This document shows, piece by piece, positions 53,186 through 62,330 of a stretch of DNA of 64,000 nucleotides. The DNA is taken from the NCBI RefSeq assembly GCF_014905135.1, contig NZ_CP041406.1, positions 62,001-126,000 of the forward strand. Direction: 5' to 3'. The notes under the pieces are model-generated. The model was given only the letters and a program-made list of their open reading frames with translations, was not told the DNA's origin and did no database searches. Position 1 is the stretch's first letter. The number at the start of each line of letters is the position of its first letter. Made by a program: the position numbers and the translations under genes. Origin of the DNA: Sulfurimonas paralvinellae. GTDB lineage: Bacteria > Campylobacterota > Campylobacteria > Campylobacterales > Sulfurimonadaceae.

Positions 53186-54139
53186 ATGGATCACATATAT
53201 GAACTGGCTATTGTCGGAGCAGGACCTGCTGGAATTGCAACGGCTGTTGAGAGTTATTTGCAGGGTATTCGAGATATCGTTTTGTTGGAAAAAGATGAAA
53301 ATCATAACTCGACGATACGAAAGTATTATAAAGACAATAAACGTGTCGATGTGGAGTGGAAAGGTCAAAAGGTCGAACTTGACGGTAATATCTACTTTAT
53401 AGACGGGACGAAAGAGACTACTCTGGACTTTTTTGATGAGATTCTATCCAAGCATTCCGTTGAACTGCAGACACATGTTGAAGTGACAGGAATCGAAAAA
53501 AAAGACGGCTATTTTGAAGTGCATATGGCAGGCAAGAGCATTAAGGCAAAATATGTTGTTGTTACCATAGGACGCATGGGAAAACCGAATAAACCAAGCT
53601 ATAAGATACCTCCTGCCATTCGTAAAAAAGTGAACTACACGACAGATGAATGCGGTAGTGGCGAGAAGATACTTGTTGTCGGCGGCGGTGATAGTGCTGT
53701 TGAGTATGCGGTTGATTTGAGTGCAAACAATGATGTAGCTATTTGCTACAGACGTGAAACATTCCGTCGTGCAAATCCGACAAACCAGAGAGATATTGCC
53801 AATGCAATTGCCCATAATGAAGTACGCCCGATTTTAGGTGTCAATATTGACGGTCTTGAAGCGACCGAAGATGGGAAAATAAAAGTACTCTTCAATGAAA
53901 TTGAGCCGGAAGTTTTTGACAGAGTCATCTATGCCATCGGAGGAACAACACCTTCTGCATTTCTGGCGAGTTCGGGCATTCAAGAAGCAGATGGGAAACC
54001 GGTTCATGATGAGCATTATGAGACAAATATTCCAGGACTGTTCGTTGCCGGTGACATTACGCAAGAAAGCGGCGGGAGTATTGCTCTTGGACTCAACCAT
54101 GGCTATGCCATAGCCTGTCGCATCAACAACCTTTGCTAG
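53186..54139 (+). CDS. NAD(P)/FAD-dependent oxidoreductase, thioredoxin-reductase-like without CxxC
   Basis: 317 aa from MDHIYELAIVGAGPAGIATAVES; GAGGAG lies upstream, so a start 36 nt earlier is not chosen. Second nucleotide site ILVVGGGDSAVEYAVDL near 171-187 and GLFVAGDITQESGGSIALGLNHGYAIA near the end. The redox CxxC of thioredoxin reductase is absent. It resembles YpdA- or ferredoxin-NADP reductase-type enzymes; the electron acceptor is unknown. Confidence 0.82.
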   Translation: MDHIYELAIVGAGPAGIATAVESYLQGIRDIVLLEKDENHNSTIRKYYKDNKRVDVEWKGQKVELDGNIYFIDGTKETTLDFFDEILSKHSVELQTHVEVTGIEKKDGYFEVHMAGKSIKAKYVVVTIGRMGKPNKPSYKIPPAIRKKVNYTTDECGSGEKILVVGGGDSAVEYAVDLSANNDVAICYRRETFRRANPTNQRDIANAIAHNEVRPILGVNIDGLEATEDGKIKVLFNEIEPEVFDRVIYAIGGTTPSAFLASSGIQEADGKPVHDEHYETNIPGLFVAGDITQESGGSIALGLNHGYAIACRINNLC

Positions 54140-54468
54140 GCTCTGTGTGAGATGACTCCCTCGGGAGTCTGCAGTGAGAGCTCTATCTCAGCTTCGAGAT
54201 ACTCTGAGAGTGTCAGCGGCTCGGAGTTTGTATCTTCAAAAGCGGCTATCTTTGCGCCGTTGATTATATTGTCAATGAGCGGCTTTGTCGCAATATCTTC
54301 ATAATATCCACGGACTTCATCATCAACAATAATTTTGAGTGTCATAACAACAGATTCCTGCAGTGGCGGATACTGTTTTAAAAGAGCATCCTTGTCTATA
54401 AGGTTTCTGGCCTGAAAAACTTCATTTATCGACTCATGTGCTAGTTGAATTAGAAACGGACGGCTCAC
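54136..54468 (-). CDS. Short AMMECR1-like protein
   Basis: 110 aa. The sequence runs like the first part of AMMECR1 proteins: LIQLAHESINEVF, VVMTLKIIVDDEVRGYYEDI (in the place of the LRGCIG motif), PLIDNIINGAKIAAFED and PLTLSEYLEAEIELSLQTPEGV. The conserved LRGCIG is lost and about 70 C-terminal residues of the family are missing. Overlaps the antiporter gene by 4 nt. Function unknown; could be a degenerate or specialised member. Assignment by pattern only. Confidence 0.5.
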   Translation of the reverse strand: MSRPFLIQLAHESINEVFQARNLIDKDALLKQYPPLQESVVMTLKIIVDDEVRGYYEDIATKPLIDNIINGAKIAAFEDTNSEPLTLSEYLEAEIELSLQTPEGVISHRA

Positions 54469-55643
54469 GCGAGGGCCTTTTGTTCTTTTTTTGTTTTGTA
54501 GACATTGATGAGTTTTATCATGATCATAACGGAAATGACCTGAAAGAGCGCAGCAAGAATGAAAGCGTAGTAGTGAAGCTTATCAATGGAGTTTGCGCTG
54601 TATGCTAAAGTAGCCATCGCAATAAGAAGCGTCAGCGGCATGGAATGAGAAAGCCCCAATAAAATCGTATCTGTAATCCCCAGGTCTTTTATGAAGACCA
54701 AAGAGGCAAAGAGACGCATTAAGATCATGACAACGGTAATGAGCAGTGCTTTTTCAATCAAACCGCTGATAAACAGAGCATCAAGATCAAATGAACTGCC
54801 GATATGGATAAAAAAGATAGGAATCAAAAGTCCAAAACCAAAAGAGCCGAGCTTTTCCGGAAGATCATGTTTATGCTCAAAGAATGTCGGAATGAATATG
54901 CCCGCTAAAAAAGCACCAAAAGCAAGTTCGAGATGCAGATAGAGCATAGCGCCGACAAGCAGAAAAAAGATTCCCATGGAAAGACGGATATCCTGTTCCT
55001 GATTATCCTCATGGGGCATAAGGGCAGTGGAGACCTTTGGAAACCACCAAAAGATAAGCTCCATTGCGCGAAAGAGCAGAAACATAAACAAAATAAAAGC
55101 GATCAAAGCCATGATGCTTTGGAATAGTCCAAGACCTATGCCTGATTTCAAAGTAGCCGATGTTATGGTCAAGATGACGATACTCACGACTTCACCAATA
55201 CCACCGACGGTCATAGAGAGTGTTATCCAAGGGGTTTTTCCATACTCTTTTGCCAAAGAGGCAACAAGACCAACCGAGATAAGCGGCAGCAATACCATAA
55301 AGATCTTGCCAAGATGAAACTGCATCGAAAAGGCGATGGAAAAAGCGTATAAGAAGAAGAGATAGAGCGCTACTTTTTTGATGGTATGAACAGGAGTTTT
55401 GAGAACATTTTTCAGGTTGATTTCTGTTCCTGCGATGAACATAAGGTATAAAAAACCAAGTTCCGCAACGATATTAAAAAGATGCTCGTCATGTAAAAAA
55501 CCGACATAACCAAGCAGTGAGCCTAGAATAATCTCGATAGGAGTTGTGGGCAGTTTGACACTCTTTGCAATAAAAGGCGAGAACATAATGATAAGCGATA
55601 TCGTCGTAATGAGAAGGATGTTATCGCTTAGTGTATGACTCAT
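54465..55643 (-). CDS. CPA2-type cation:proton antiporter
   Basis: 392 aa, about twelve helices, Kef/NapA-type: PTTPIEIILGSLLGYVGFLHDEHLFNIVAELGFLYLMFIAGTEINL, and VGGIGEVVSIVILT, LAFGAFLAGIFIPTFF. No C-terminal TrkA-N domain. Exchanges Na+ or K+ for protons in the inner membrane. Sits between bioB and the AMMECR1-like gene in one run. Confidence 0.88.
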   Translation of the reverse strand: MSHTLSDNILLITTISLIIMFSPFIAKSVKLPTTPIEIILGSLLGYVGFLHDEHLFNIVAELGFLYLMFIAGTEINLKNVLKTPVHTIKKVALYLFFLYAFSIAFSMQFHLGKIFMVLLPLISVGLVASLAKEYGKTPWITLSMTVGGIGEVVSIVILTITSATLKSGIGLGLFQSIMALIAFILFMFLLFRAMELIFWWFPKVSTALMPHEDNQEQDIRLSMGIFFLLVGAMLYLHLELAFGAFLAGIFIPTFFEHKHDLPEKLGSFGFGLLIPIFFIHIGSSFDLDALFISGLIEKALLITVVMILMRLFASLVFIKDLGITDTILLGLSHSMPLTLLIAMATLAYSANSIDKLHYYAFILAALFQVISVMIMIKLINVYKTKKEQKALA

Positions 55644-55647
55644 ATGT

Positions 55648-56496
55648 CTAACCTGCTACACTCTTGGCAATGTCAAGTCCGAGAGATTCAAGCATTTCAA
55701 GGTCTTTGTTCATCGCCCGTCCGGAAGTTGTCAGATAGTTTCCAATGACGATGGAGTTCGCACCTGCATCGAAGATCTCACTTTGGCGCTCACCGAACAT
55801 CAACTCACGTCCGCCTGCGACCATAATACGCTTAGCATTTGGAATCATCTCTCTTGTGAGCTTGATGAGAGAAAGGGCATCTTCAACTGTCAGTGGATTT
55901 GGACTGAGCTGCAGCGCTTCATTGTGATGATAGAAGTTGATAGGCACGGAGGTAGGGTTGAGTGATGCTAAAGACTCCAGCATCGAGATTCTGTCAGCTT
56001 GCGTCTCGCCGAGTCCGAAGATGCCGCCGGTAATGAGAACAAGCCCTGCTTCGTTGACATTTTGGCAGGTCTTGTAACGCTCAGACCATGGATGCGTCGT
56101 GCATATCTGCGGATAAAACGCTTCGCTTGTTTCGAGATTGTGATTGTATGCTTTGATGCCTGCATCTTTCAATGTCAGCAGCTGATCTAATGTCGCTGTA
56201 CCATTACAGGCAATCAGACGCAGTTCGGGTGCGACTTCTTGAACTGCGTGAGCGACATTGCAGACAAATTTCAAAGTCTTGTCATTGAGACCTTTGTCCG
56301 CCGTTACAAGACAAAAACCGAGTGCGCCGTTATCACGGGCATTAATAGCCTCTTGTTGGATATCTTGGATGGGTTTTTGTTTATAGCGATCAATGTCGGC
56401 TTTATAGCGCACACTCTGTGAGCAAAATTTACAATCTTCTTTGCATGTACCGCTGTTGATGTTACAGATGGAACATAGAAATATCTTCTCACTCAC
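55648..56496 (-). CDS. bioB: Biotin synthase
   Basis: 282 aa from a GTG (VSEKIFLCSICNINSG), chosen because AAAAGG stands about 8 nt before it and it matches the short N-terminus of Campylobacter BioB; an ATG at 56517 has no ribosome binding site. Radical SAM motif CKEDCKFC near residues 17-24, NHNLETSEAFYP, GGIFGLGETQADR and GANSIVIGNYLTTSGR. Inserts sulfur into dethiobiotin using a [2Fe-2S] cluster. Overlaps the phosphoesterase gene by 8 nt. Confidence 0.94.
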   Translation of the reverse strand: MSEKIFLCSICNINSGTCKEDCKFCSQSVRYKADIDRYKQKPIQDIQQEAINARDNGALGFCLVTADKGLNDKTLKFVCNVAHAVQEVAPELRLIACNGTATLDQLLTLKDAGIKAYNHNLETSEAFYPQICTTHPWSERYKTCQNVNEAGLVLITGGIFGLGETQADRISMLESLASLNPTSVPINFYHHNEALQLSPNPLTVEDALSLIKLTREMIPNAKRIMVAGGRELMFGERQSEIFDAGANSIVIGNYLTTSGRAMNKDLEMLESLGLDIAKSVAG

Positions 56497-57013
56497 TCTT
56501 TTGCCTTTTAAATTCATACGTTTTTTGCAGTTTGAACTCTTTTTTTGGTTTTCGTGTATAGTAGTTTACTATAAATTTGTTTGATTTCACTTCAAGCATC
56601 ACACACTCTGAGAGGGCTTTGTTTCTTGCGCAGACTTCGCCGGGATTGAGATAAAGCGTTTTGCCTTTAAATTCAATCTCGAAAGCATGGGTATGACCGA
56701 AGATGACCACCTCGGCATCCGCTGTCATATAAAACGGCAGATGCATCAGTTTGAACTTTGTGTCGGCGAGTTTGAAGTAATAAGGCTCTTGGACGAGATT
56801 GTAGTCGTTATGATAAGCTGCGAGGTGTGCGTCATTGTTTCCGTAGACTGCGATGTACTTTTTGCCGCAGTTGGCTAAAAGCTCCAAAATCTCAGGCTCG
56901 ACAATATCCCCCGCATGGATAATAAACTCAGCCCCCTCGGCTATTAAAAAATCAAGAGCGATCTTTGCACGCTTGATTTTCGAATGTGTATCGGAGAGAA
57001 CACCTATTTTCAT
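56489..57013 (-). CDS. YfcE/MJ0936-type metallophosphoesterase
   Basis: 174 aa. GVLSDTHSKIKRA at residues 4-16, IIHAGDIVEPEILELL near 31-46, VYGNNDAHL near 56-64 and IFGHTHAFEIEF near 104-115: the full metal-binding set of the family. It hydrolyses phosphodiesters in vitro in relatives; natural substrate unknown. Two nt downstream of topA, so probably co-transcribed. Confidence 0.9.
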   Translation of the reverse strand: MKIGVLSDTHSKIKRAKIALDFLIAEGAEFIIHAGDIVEPEILELLANCGKKYIAVYGNNDAHLAAYHNDYNLVQEPYYFKLADTKFKLMHLPFYMTADAEVVIFGHTHAFEIEFKGKTLYLNPGEVCARNKALSECVMLEVKSNKFIVNYYTRKPKKEFKLQKTYEFKRQKSE

Positions 57014-57015
57014 GA

Positions 57016-59247
57016 CTATTTTTGCTCGTCTATCTCTTCACGCGGTGTTCGCGCTTTACATTTGACACACTCATAGACCTCTTTATTTCTGTAGGTTCTA
57101 GGAGCAAGCACACCTGTACAGCCTTTTTCTTTACATTTGATGGTTGTCGGTTCGAACTTGGAGATGAACTTACAATCAGGGTAGTTTTCACATCCCCAAA
57201 ACGGTCCTCTGCGTGAGTTCTTGAGGCTGATTTTGCCGCCACAGTCGGGACATGGCGTTTCACTTACTTTCTCTTCGACATTGATGCTTTTCGTATTTTT
57301 ACAATCAGGATAGTTCGAACAGGCTAAAAACTGTCCGTTACGACCATTTTTTACAATCATATCGGCACCACACTTCTCACATTTGTCATCACTCGTCTGC
57401 TCTTTTTTCTCTACAGGGTTGCCCTCTTCGTCACACTGCTCTGTGTATTTACATTTTGGAAATCCGCTGCAGGCGATGAACTGTCCGAAACGCCCGCTTC
57501 GAAGCAGTAGCTCGCTGCCGCATTTAGGACAGTTTCTGCCTAACGGTTTGGCAACTTTGAGTGAAACGATCTTCTCTTTCCCCTCTTCAATCTGCTTCAT
57601 AAAACTTTCATAAAAATCAATGAGCAGTTTTTGCCAATCTTCATGCCCTTCGGCTATCTCATCAAGCTTCTCTTCCATCTCTGCTGTGAAGTTGATGTCG
57701 ACGATATTTGGAAAATGCTTCTCTAAGATTTCTGTTACCGTAAAGGCGATCTCAGTAGGGATGATCTGCTTCTTCTCAATGGTTACATAGGTGCGGTTCG
57801 AGAGTGTCGCGATTGTCGGTGCATAGGTTGAAGGACGTCCGACACCTTCGGCTTCGAGCTTTTTGATTAGACTTGCTTCTGAATATCGTGAAGGTGGCTC
57901 GGTGAAATGCTGCTCAGGTTTGACGCTTTGAATATCGGCTTTGTCACCCTCTTTTAGAGTAGGAAGGAGTTTGTCTTTGTCTTCTGTTCCTGTTACGGCA
58001 TAAAAACCATCAAAGATGAGTTTACGCCCGCTTGCACGGTACTCGTTTTCATTTCCTTTAAAAATGATGCTCTGCTGCTCGAAGAGGGCATCTTCCATCT
58101 GACATGCCATAAAACGCTCATAAATGAGGCGGTAGAGTTTTATCTCGTCTGGTTTGAGGTATTTGACCGCTACTTCAGGAGTGAATTGCAGCATAGTAGG
58201 GCGGATAGCCTCGTGCGCTTCCTGTGCCCCTTTTGCTTTTTTCGTGTAGACTTTCGGACTTTTCGGCAGGTATTTTTTACCGTAGCGGTTTTCGATAATG
58301 CCGCGAACTGCACCTACAGCCTCTTGTGCCAGATTGAGTGAATCGGTTCTCATGTAGGTGATGACCCCTGATGTTCCGTCAGGTGTTTTGACACCTTCAT
58401 AGAGTGTCTGGGCTATCATCATCGTCTTTTTCGGTGTGAAACCGAGTTTGCTTGAAGCTGTTTGCTGCAGTGTTGACGTCATAAATGGTGGCGGTGTTGC
58501 TGATTTTCGTTGTTTTGTCTCTATCTTTGCGATTGTAAAGTCATCGTTTTTTACACTCTGCGTGATAGATTCCGCTTTTTCTTTGTTCTCTATAGAGAGC
58601 TTGGAGAGCTTTTCGCCTTTATGTTTGATGAGGTTTGCGTCGATGTTTGTTTTAAAGACAGTGTCAATTGTCCAGTACTCTTGGGGAACAAAGGCTTTTA
58701 TCTCACGCTCACGGTCAACGACGAGCTTGAGTGTCGAAGATTGAACACGCCCGCCTGAGAGTCCTTTTTGAATCTTTGAAGCTAGAAGCGGAGAGAGCTT
58801 GTAACCCACGATTCTGTCAAGAAGACGGCGTGCCTGTTGCGCGTTTACCATCTTCATATCTATCTTGCGTGCAGATTCAAGCGCGTGCTTGATAGCGCCT
58901 TTTGTGATCTCATGAAAGACGATACGCGGCAGATCTTCGGGGTCTTTTTTGATGGCGTGCGCGATATGCCAGCCAATAGCCTCTCCCTCGCGGTCCTCAT
59001 CGGTCGCGATATAGATAGTGTCCGCTTTTTTCGCTTTTTCACGTATCTCTTTCACGGTAGGGGCATTCTCTTTGGCAACGGAGTATTTTGGAACAATCTC
59101 ATGATGTTCTTCATCTATGGTTATCCCAAAGCGGGATTTCGGCAGGTCGCGGATGTGTCCTTTTGAAGCGATGACATCATAACCCTTCCCAAGAAAGTTC
59201 TTGATAGTACGGGCTTTTGCAGGTGATTCGACGATAATTAAGTTCAA
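57016..59247 (-). CDS. topA: DNA topoisomerase I
   Basis: 743 aa with TTG start preceded by AGGAAA. TOPRIM domain at the N-terminus (IVESPAKARTIKNFLG; ATDEDREGEAIGWHIA), catalytic Tyr in GVITYMRTDSLNLA near residues 298-311, and four C-terminal zinc ribbons (CPKC..FPKC, CEKC..YPDC, CPDC..YPDC, CKEKGC..CVKC). It relaxes negative supercoils. Four complete-looking ribbons is on the high side for the family. Confidence 0.97.
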   Translation of the reverse strand: MNLIIVESPAKARTIKNFLGKGYDVIASKGHIRDLPKSRFGITIDEEHHEIVPKYSVAKENAPTVKEIREKAKKADTIYIATDEDREGEAIGWHIAHAIKKDPEDLPRIVFHEITKGAIKHALESARKIDMKMVNAQQARRLLDRIVGYKLSPLLASKIQKGLSGGRVQSSTLKLVVDREREIKAFVPQEYWTIDTVFKTNIDANLIKHKGEKLSKLSIENKEKAESITQSVKNDDFTIAKIETKQRKSATPPPFMTSTLQQTASSKLGFTPKKTMMIAQTLYEGVKTPDGTSGVITYMRTDSLNLAQEAVGAVRGIIENRYGKKYLPKSPKVYTKKAKGAQEAHEAIRPTMLQFTPEVAVKYLKPDEIKLYRLIYERFMACQMEDALFEQQSIIFKGNENEYRASGRKLIFDGFYAVTGTEDKDKLLPTLKEGDKADIQSVKPEQHFTEPPSRYSEASLIKKLEAEGVGRPSTYAPTIATLSNRTYVTIEKKQIIPTEIAFTVTEILEKHFPNIVDINFTAEMEEKLDEIAEGHEDWQKLLIDFYESFMKQIEEGKEKIVSLKVAKPLGRNCPKCGSELLLRSGRFGQFIACSGFPKCKYTEQCDEEGNPVEKKEQTSDDKCEKCGADMIVKNGRNGQFLACSNYPDCKNTKSINVEEKVSETPCPDCGGKISLKNSRRGPFWGCENYPDCKFISKFEPTTIKCKEKGCTGVLAPRTYRNKEVYECVKCKARTPREEIDEQK

Positions 59248-59348
59248 CTCATTTTTCCTATATATAGTATAGTGATCTATTTTTTGATTGTGGAAGTGTA
59301 CCCAAAAAATCTAAAATTGTAAAAAAATGAAAAATTTCACATTTTTTC

Positions 59349-59375
59349 TAAAGTTATTTTTTTGGGTGACGATAT
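59349..59375 (+). promoter_or_regulatory. Sigma-28 (FliA) promoter of the flagellin gene
   Basis: TAAAGTT (-35, 59349-59355) and GACGATAT (-10, 59368-59375) with about 12 nt between, as in Campylobacter and Helicobacter FliA promoters. The leader has a small hairpin AAGAGC-GATAG-GCTCTT and an AAGGA. Confidence 0.75.
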
Positions 59376-59456
59376 TGATACAGTCTGAGGCAGGGAAGCC
59401 AAAAGATAATACAAAAAACAAAGAGCGATAGGCTCTTCCATAGAAAAGGATTTATT

Positions 59457-60266
59457 ATGGGTTTTAGAATTAACACAAACATCGGTGCGATGAATGCACA
59501 CAAAAATGCTGTTTTTAACAATCAGGCGCTTGATAAAAGTTTAAATAGACTTTCATCTGGTCTAAGAATAAATAAAGCTGCTGATGATTCAGCTGGTCTA
59601 GCGATTGCAGACAAACTTTCTGCGCAGTCACAAGGTCTTGGTCAGGCTATTAGAAACGGGAACGATGCTATCGGTCTTATTCAAACTGCTGATGGCGCTT
59701 TACAAGAGTATACACAAATTGTACAGCGTATTCGTACACTTGCTGTTGAATCATCAAATGATACGCAAGATTCTGCTTCAAGATCATTTATTCAAACAGA
59801 GGTTAACCGTCTTATCTCTTCTGCGAGTTTTATTAATTCACAGACTAAATTTAATGGTAAAACATTGTTTACAGATAGTAGTTTTACATTTCATATTGGA
59901 GCGTATGCAAATGAAACAACAAAAACTACTATTGATTCTATGACAGCATCTAATGTTATTGGAACTGCTGGTGTATCAACGCAATCGGCGGCAGAAGCTA
60001 CAATCTCTGCAATGGATAGTGCTTTAAAAACGATTGATACATTGAGATCAACACTTGGTTCAGCTCAAAATCAACTTGAATCGACTATTAGAAATATCTC
60101 TACAACTCAAGTTAATGTTACAGCGGCTGAGTCTCAAATTCGCGATGTTGATTTTGCTGCTGAGTCTGCAAACTTCAACAAAAGAAACATCTTAGCGCAA
60201 TCTGGTTCATATGCGATGAGTCAGGCTAATGCTGTTCAACAAAACGTGTTAAGACTTTTACAGTAG
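59457..60266 (+). CDS. flaA: Flagellin, short form
   Basis: 269 aa. Conserved N-terminal D0/D1 (GFRINTNIGAMNAHKNAVFNNQALDKSLNRLSSGLRINKAADDSAGLAIADKL) and C-terminal D1/D0 (RDVDFAAESANFNKRNILAQSGSYAMSQANAVQQNVLRLLQ) with only about 60 residues between, so the surface D2/D3 domains are missing; typical Campylobacter flagellin is about 570 aa. Secreted by the flagellar type III system and polymerised into the filament. Exposed Ser/Thr are likely targets of the glycosylation genes downstream. The symbol flaA is by analogy. Confidence 0.93.
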   Translation: MGFRINTNIGAMNAHKNAVFNNQALDKSLNRLSSGLRINKAADDSAGLAIADKLSAQSQGLGQAIRNGNDAIGLIQTADGALQEYTQIVQRIRTLAVESSNDTQDSASRSFIQTEVNRLISSASFINSQTKFNGKTLFTDSSFTFHIGAYANETTKTTIDSMTASNVIGTAGVSTQSAAEATISAMDSALKTIDTLRSTLGSAQNQLESTIRNISTTQVNVTAAESQIRDVDFAAESANFNKRNILAQSGSYAMSQANAVQQNVLRLLQ

Positions 60267-60280
60267 TAGCAACACATTTA

Positions 60281-60307
60281 AACTAAGCCTTTTGGCTTAG
60301 TTGTTTT
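60281..60307. terminator. Bidirectional terminator between flagellin and the Maf gene
   Basis: AACTAAGCC - TTTT - GGCTTAGTT, 9-bp perfect stem followed by GTTTTT on the plus strand. The stem is also the last codons and stop of the convergent gene. Confidence 0.8.
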
Positions 60308-62328
60308 TCCATCTCTTTTATGAAATTTTCCAGATAATTTTTATAATACTCAACGAGTTTTATCATTTGTGCTGTTAAAAGTTTACTCAGCTTTTTAATA
60401 TGTTTTTTTGGATTTGTGACTTCTCTTGTATTGATAAAATCAAAAACATAACCACTGACCATTTGAATATACAGTGAAATGACACCATTCGTATCTTCTG
60501 CTTCTTGAACATCATCTTCTGCTAATATATTGATAAAAAGTCCAAGCAACTCATAATGAAAAATATTCATAGAATTAAATTTCATTTTTTGAAATGACTC
60601 CAACAGATTTAAGACATTATTTGCATGAAAAACACGCTTTTGCATATGCTCTATTTCATTTTCTGTCAATCCTATGGTAGATGATGATTCAAAAAGTTCT
60701 GTGAGTTGTTTTTGAATGTATGTTTTATCCTCGGATTCTAATTTTTCTTGTTCTAAACTATCAACCTTGAGTGGAATCGTACACTCAATAGCAGCACCGT
60801 CTGAGAGGTTAAATATCGTTTGCTTGGGAGATTTCATACGAATAAGCATACCCTTTATTTCCATTAAAGAACTGAGAAAATTAGGTGTTGTCGGTATTTC
60901 ATCCGTAAAATTTCCTTTTGTAAAAAAGACACTATCATGATAACTGATATTTTCTTCCAATGATACTTTATGATTGATATCGAGTTCTTTGCTATGAACA
61001 TGGTCTGAGAGATGCGTACGCCCTGTTTTAGCATCTAAAGCCATATCGAGACCAAGCAGGTAGAGTTTTTGCGTTTGAAACATGACAGGCAGAATACAGC
61101 TGATTATCCCTACATTTGAAGCCGTTATGAATTGATATCCCTCTTTTATAGAAACACCTGATTGGAAAATATAGAGTTTATCCAAGTTAAAAGAAAGAGA
61201 TAACTCAGGATAGGTAAATGTTGAAAAAAGTTTGATAGAGTCATTGAAGAAATCTATAGAAGTTACATTCTCAAGGTGTTTCATACTTGCTTCAAAGCCA
61301 TCAATGTGGACAAGTATATCTGGATGTATATTATTTTTTTCCAGCAAACTCATTGCTGCTGTTGCTGCAATTATGATGAATTTTTCCTGATTTTTGTGAA
61401 CCCACTCTATATTTTTTTGTAAAGACGGTCCTGCACCCAGAACTAACACTTTGTGTTTTTTAAATTCTTTGGAGTCGATGATTTTTGTAAGGTTTACAAA
61501 TTTAAATTTATTCTGTAAATAATCCAGAGGTCTTAAAAAAGCGAGTAAAACGGCTGAATGGGGAAACTTTAGATAATCTTGCGAAATGACGACATTATGC
61601 ATAGCTTTTAATTTTTCATCACTGTGACTTAAAAGCAGAAAATATTTTAGATAGTGGTTGTAGATTGGCATGTCTCGTAAAAAAGCAAATGCCTTGTATC
61701 GAAAATCAGCTTCTTCTTCAAAAACGGAAAAGTGAAGATTTGCGCCATTGTCTGTCAGTGAAGCGTAATCACAGGTAAAAAGTGAAAGATAAAAAAGTTC
61801 CAGATCATCTTCTATAATGAAATAGACATTGGATTGAAGTTTTTCATGTACTTTTGGAAGATGCAACCCAAGACCGACACCAACAAAGATAAACTTATAG
61901 ATTTTTTTCATAGTGGTTGTTTTGTCTGCATATTGGTTTGTATAATGAACGATTGGAGCGATAGTTGCGAGTGAAGATTCTATGAGATCCATCTGTTCGT
62001 ATTTTTCAACATCTTCATCTGTAAAGCGTAAATCTCTAAAAGTTTCAAATAGATTATCTTCTTTTGAAAAATCAATACTTTTTGTAATTTTCTCTGCATG
62101 TTCATTACTGTCAATATTATAAAGCCATTTACCAGTTTCTTTTTCTATGACATCGAAGTAGCCTTCATTCTTATATTCAAGATCATATTTTTGTGTATAA
62201 AAACCGTTTTCAATAGCATTTTCAAAAGCTGAGATTTTTTCATAAAGATCAAAGTGTGATGATTGTAGAAAAAGAATGTTCTTTGTGTATACTTTCTGTG
62301 TCTGTTGTTGTATCTGTTGCATATCCAT
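60283..62328 (-). CDS. Motility accessory factor (DUF115, Maf family), flagellin glycosylation
   Basis: 681 aa, usual Maf length. Central DUF115/MptE-like domain: KVLVLGAGPSLQKNIEWVHKNQEKFIIIAATAAMSLLEKNNIHPDILVHID near residues 292-342 and LYLLGLDMALDAKTGRTHL near 418-436. Maf proteins transfer nonulosonic acid (pseudaminic or legionaminic) to flagellin Ser/Thr before export. Located between flagellin and two sugar-nucleotide genes, which fits. A ribosome binding site AAGGA precedes the first Met; a second Met follows two codons later. No TGCGTGAG words. Confidence 0.88.
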   Translation of the reverse strand: MDMQQIQQQTQKVYTKNILFLQSSHFDLYEKISAFENAIENGFYTQKYDLEYKNEGYFDVIEKETGKWLYNIDSNEHAEKITKSIDFSKEDNLFETFRDLRFTDEDVEKYEQMDLIESSLATIAPIVHYTNQYADKTTTMKKIYKFIFVGVGLGLHLPKVHEKLQSNVYFIIEDDLELFYLSLFTCDYASLTDNGANLHFSVFEEEADFRYKAFAFLRDMPIYNHYLKYFLLLSHSDEKLKAMHNVVISQDYLKFPHSAVLLAFLRPLDYLQNKFKFVNLTKIIDSKEFKKHKVLVLGAGPSLQKNIEWVHKNQEKFIIIAATAAMSLLEKNNIHPDILVHIDGFEASMKHLENVTSIDFFNDSIKLFSTFTYPELSLSFNLDKLYIFQSGVSIKEGYQFITASNVGIISCILPVMFQTQKLYLLGLDMALDAKTGRTHLSDHVHSKELDINHKVSLEENISYHDSVFFTKGNFTDEIPTTPNFLSSLMEIKGMLIRMKSPKQTIFNLSDGAAIECTIPLKVDSLEQEKLESEDKTYIQKQLTELFESSSTIGLTENEIEHMQKRVFHANNVLNLLESFQKMKFNSMNIFHYELLGLFINILAEDDVQEAEDTNGVISLYIQMVSGYVFDFINTREVTNPKKHIKKLSKLLTAQMIKLVEYYKNYLENFIKEMEKQLSQKA

Positions 62329-62330
62329 TA

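Noticed and set aside
59248-59456. Sigma-54 promoter for flagellin
   Set aside because: No TGGCAC-N5-TTGC arrangement; the TAAAGTT / GACGATAT pair fits sigma-28 better.
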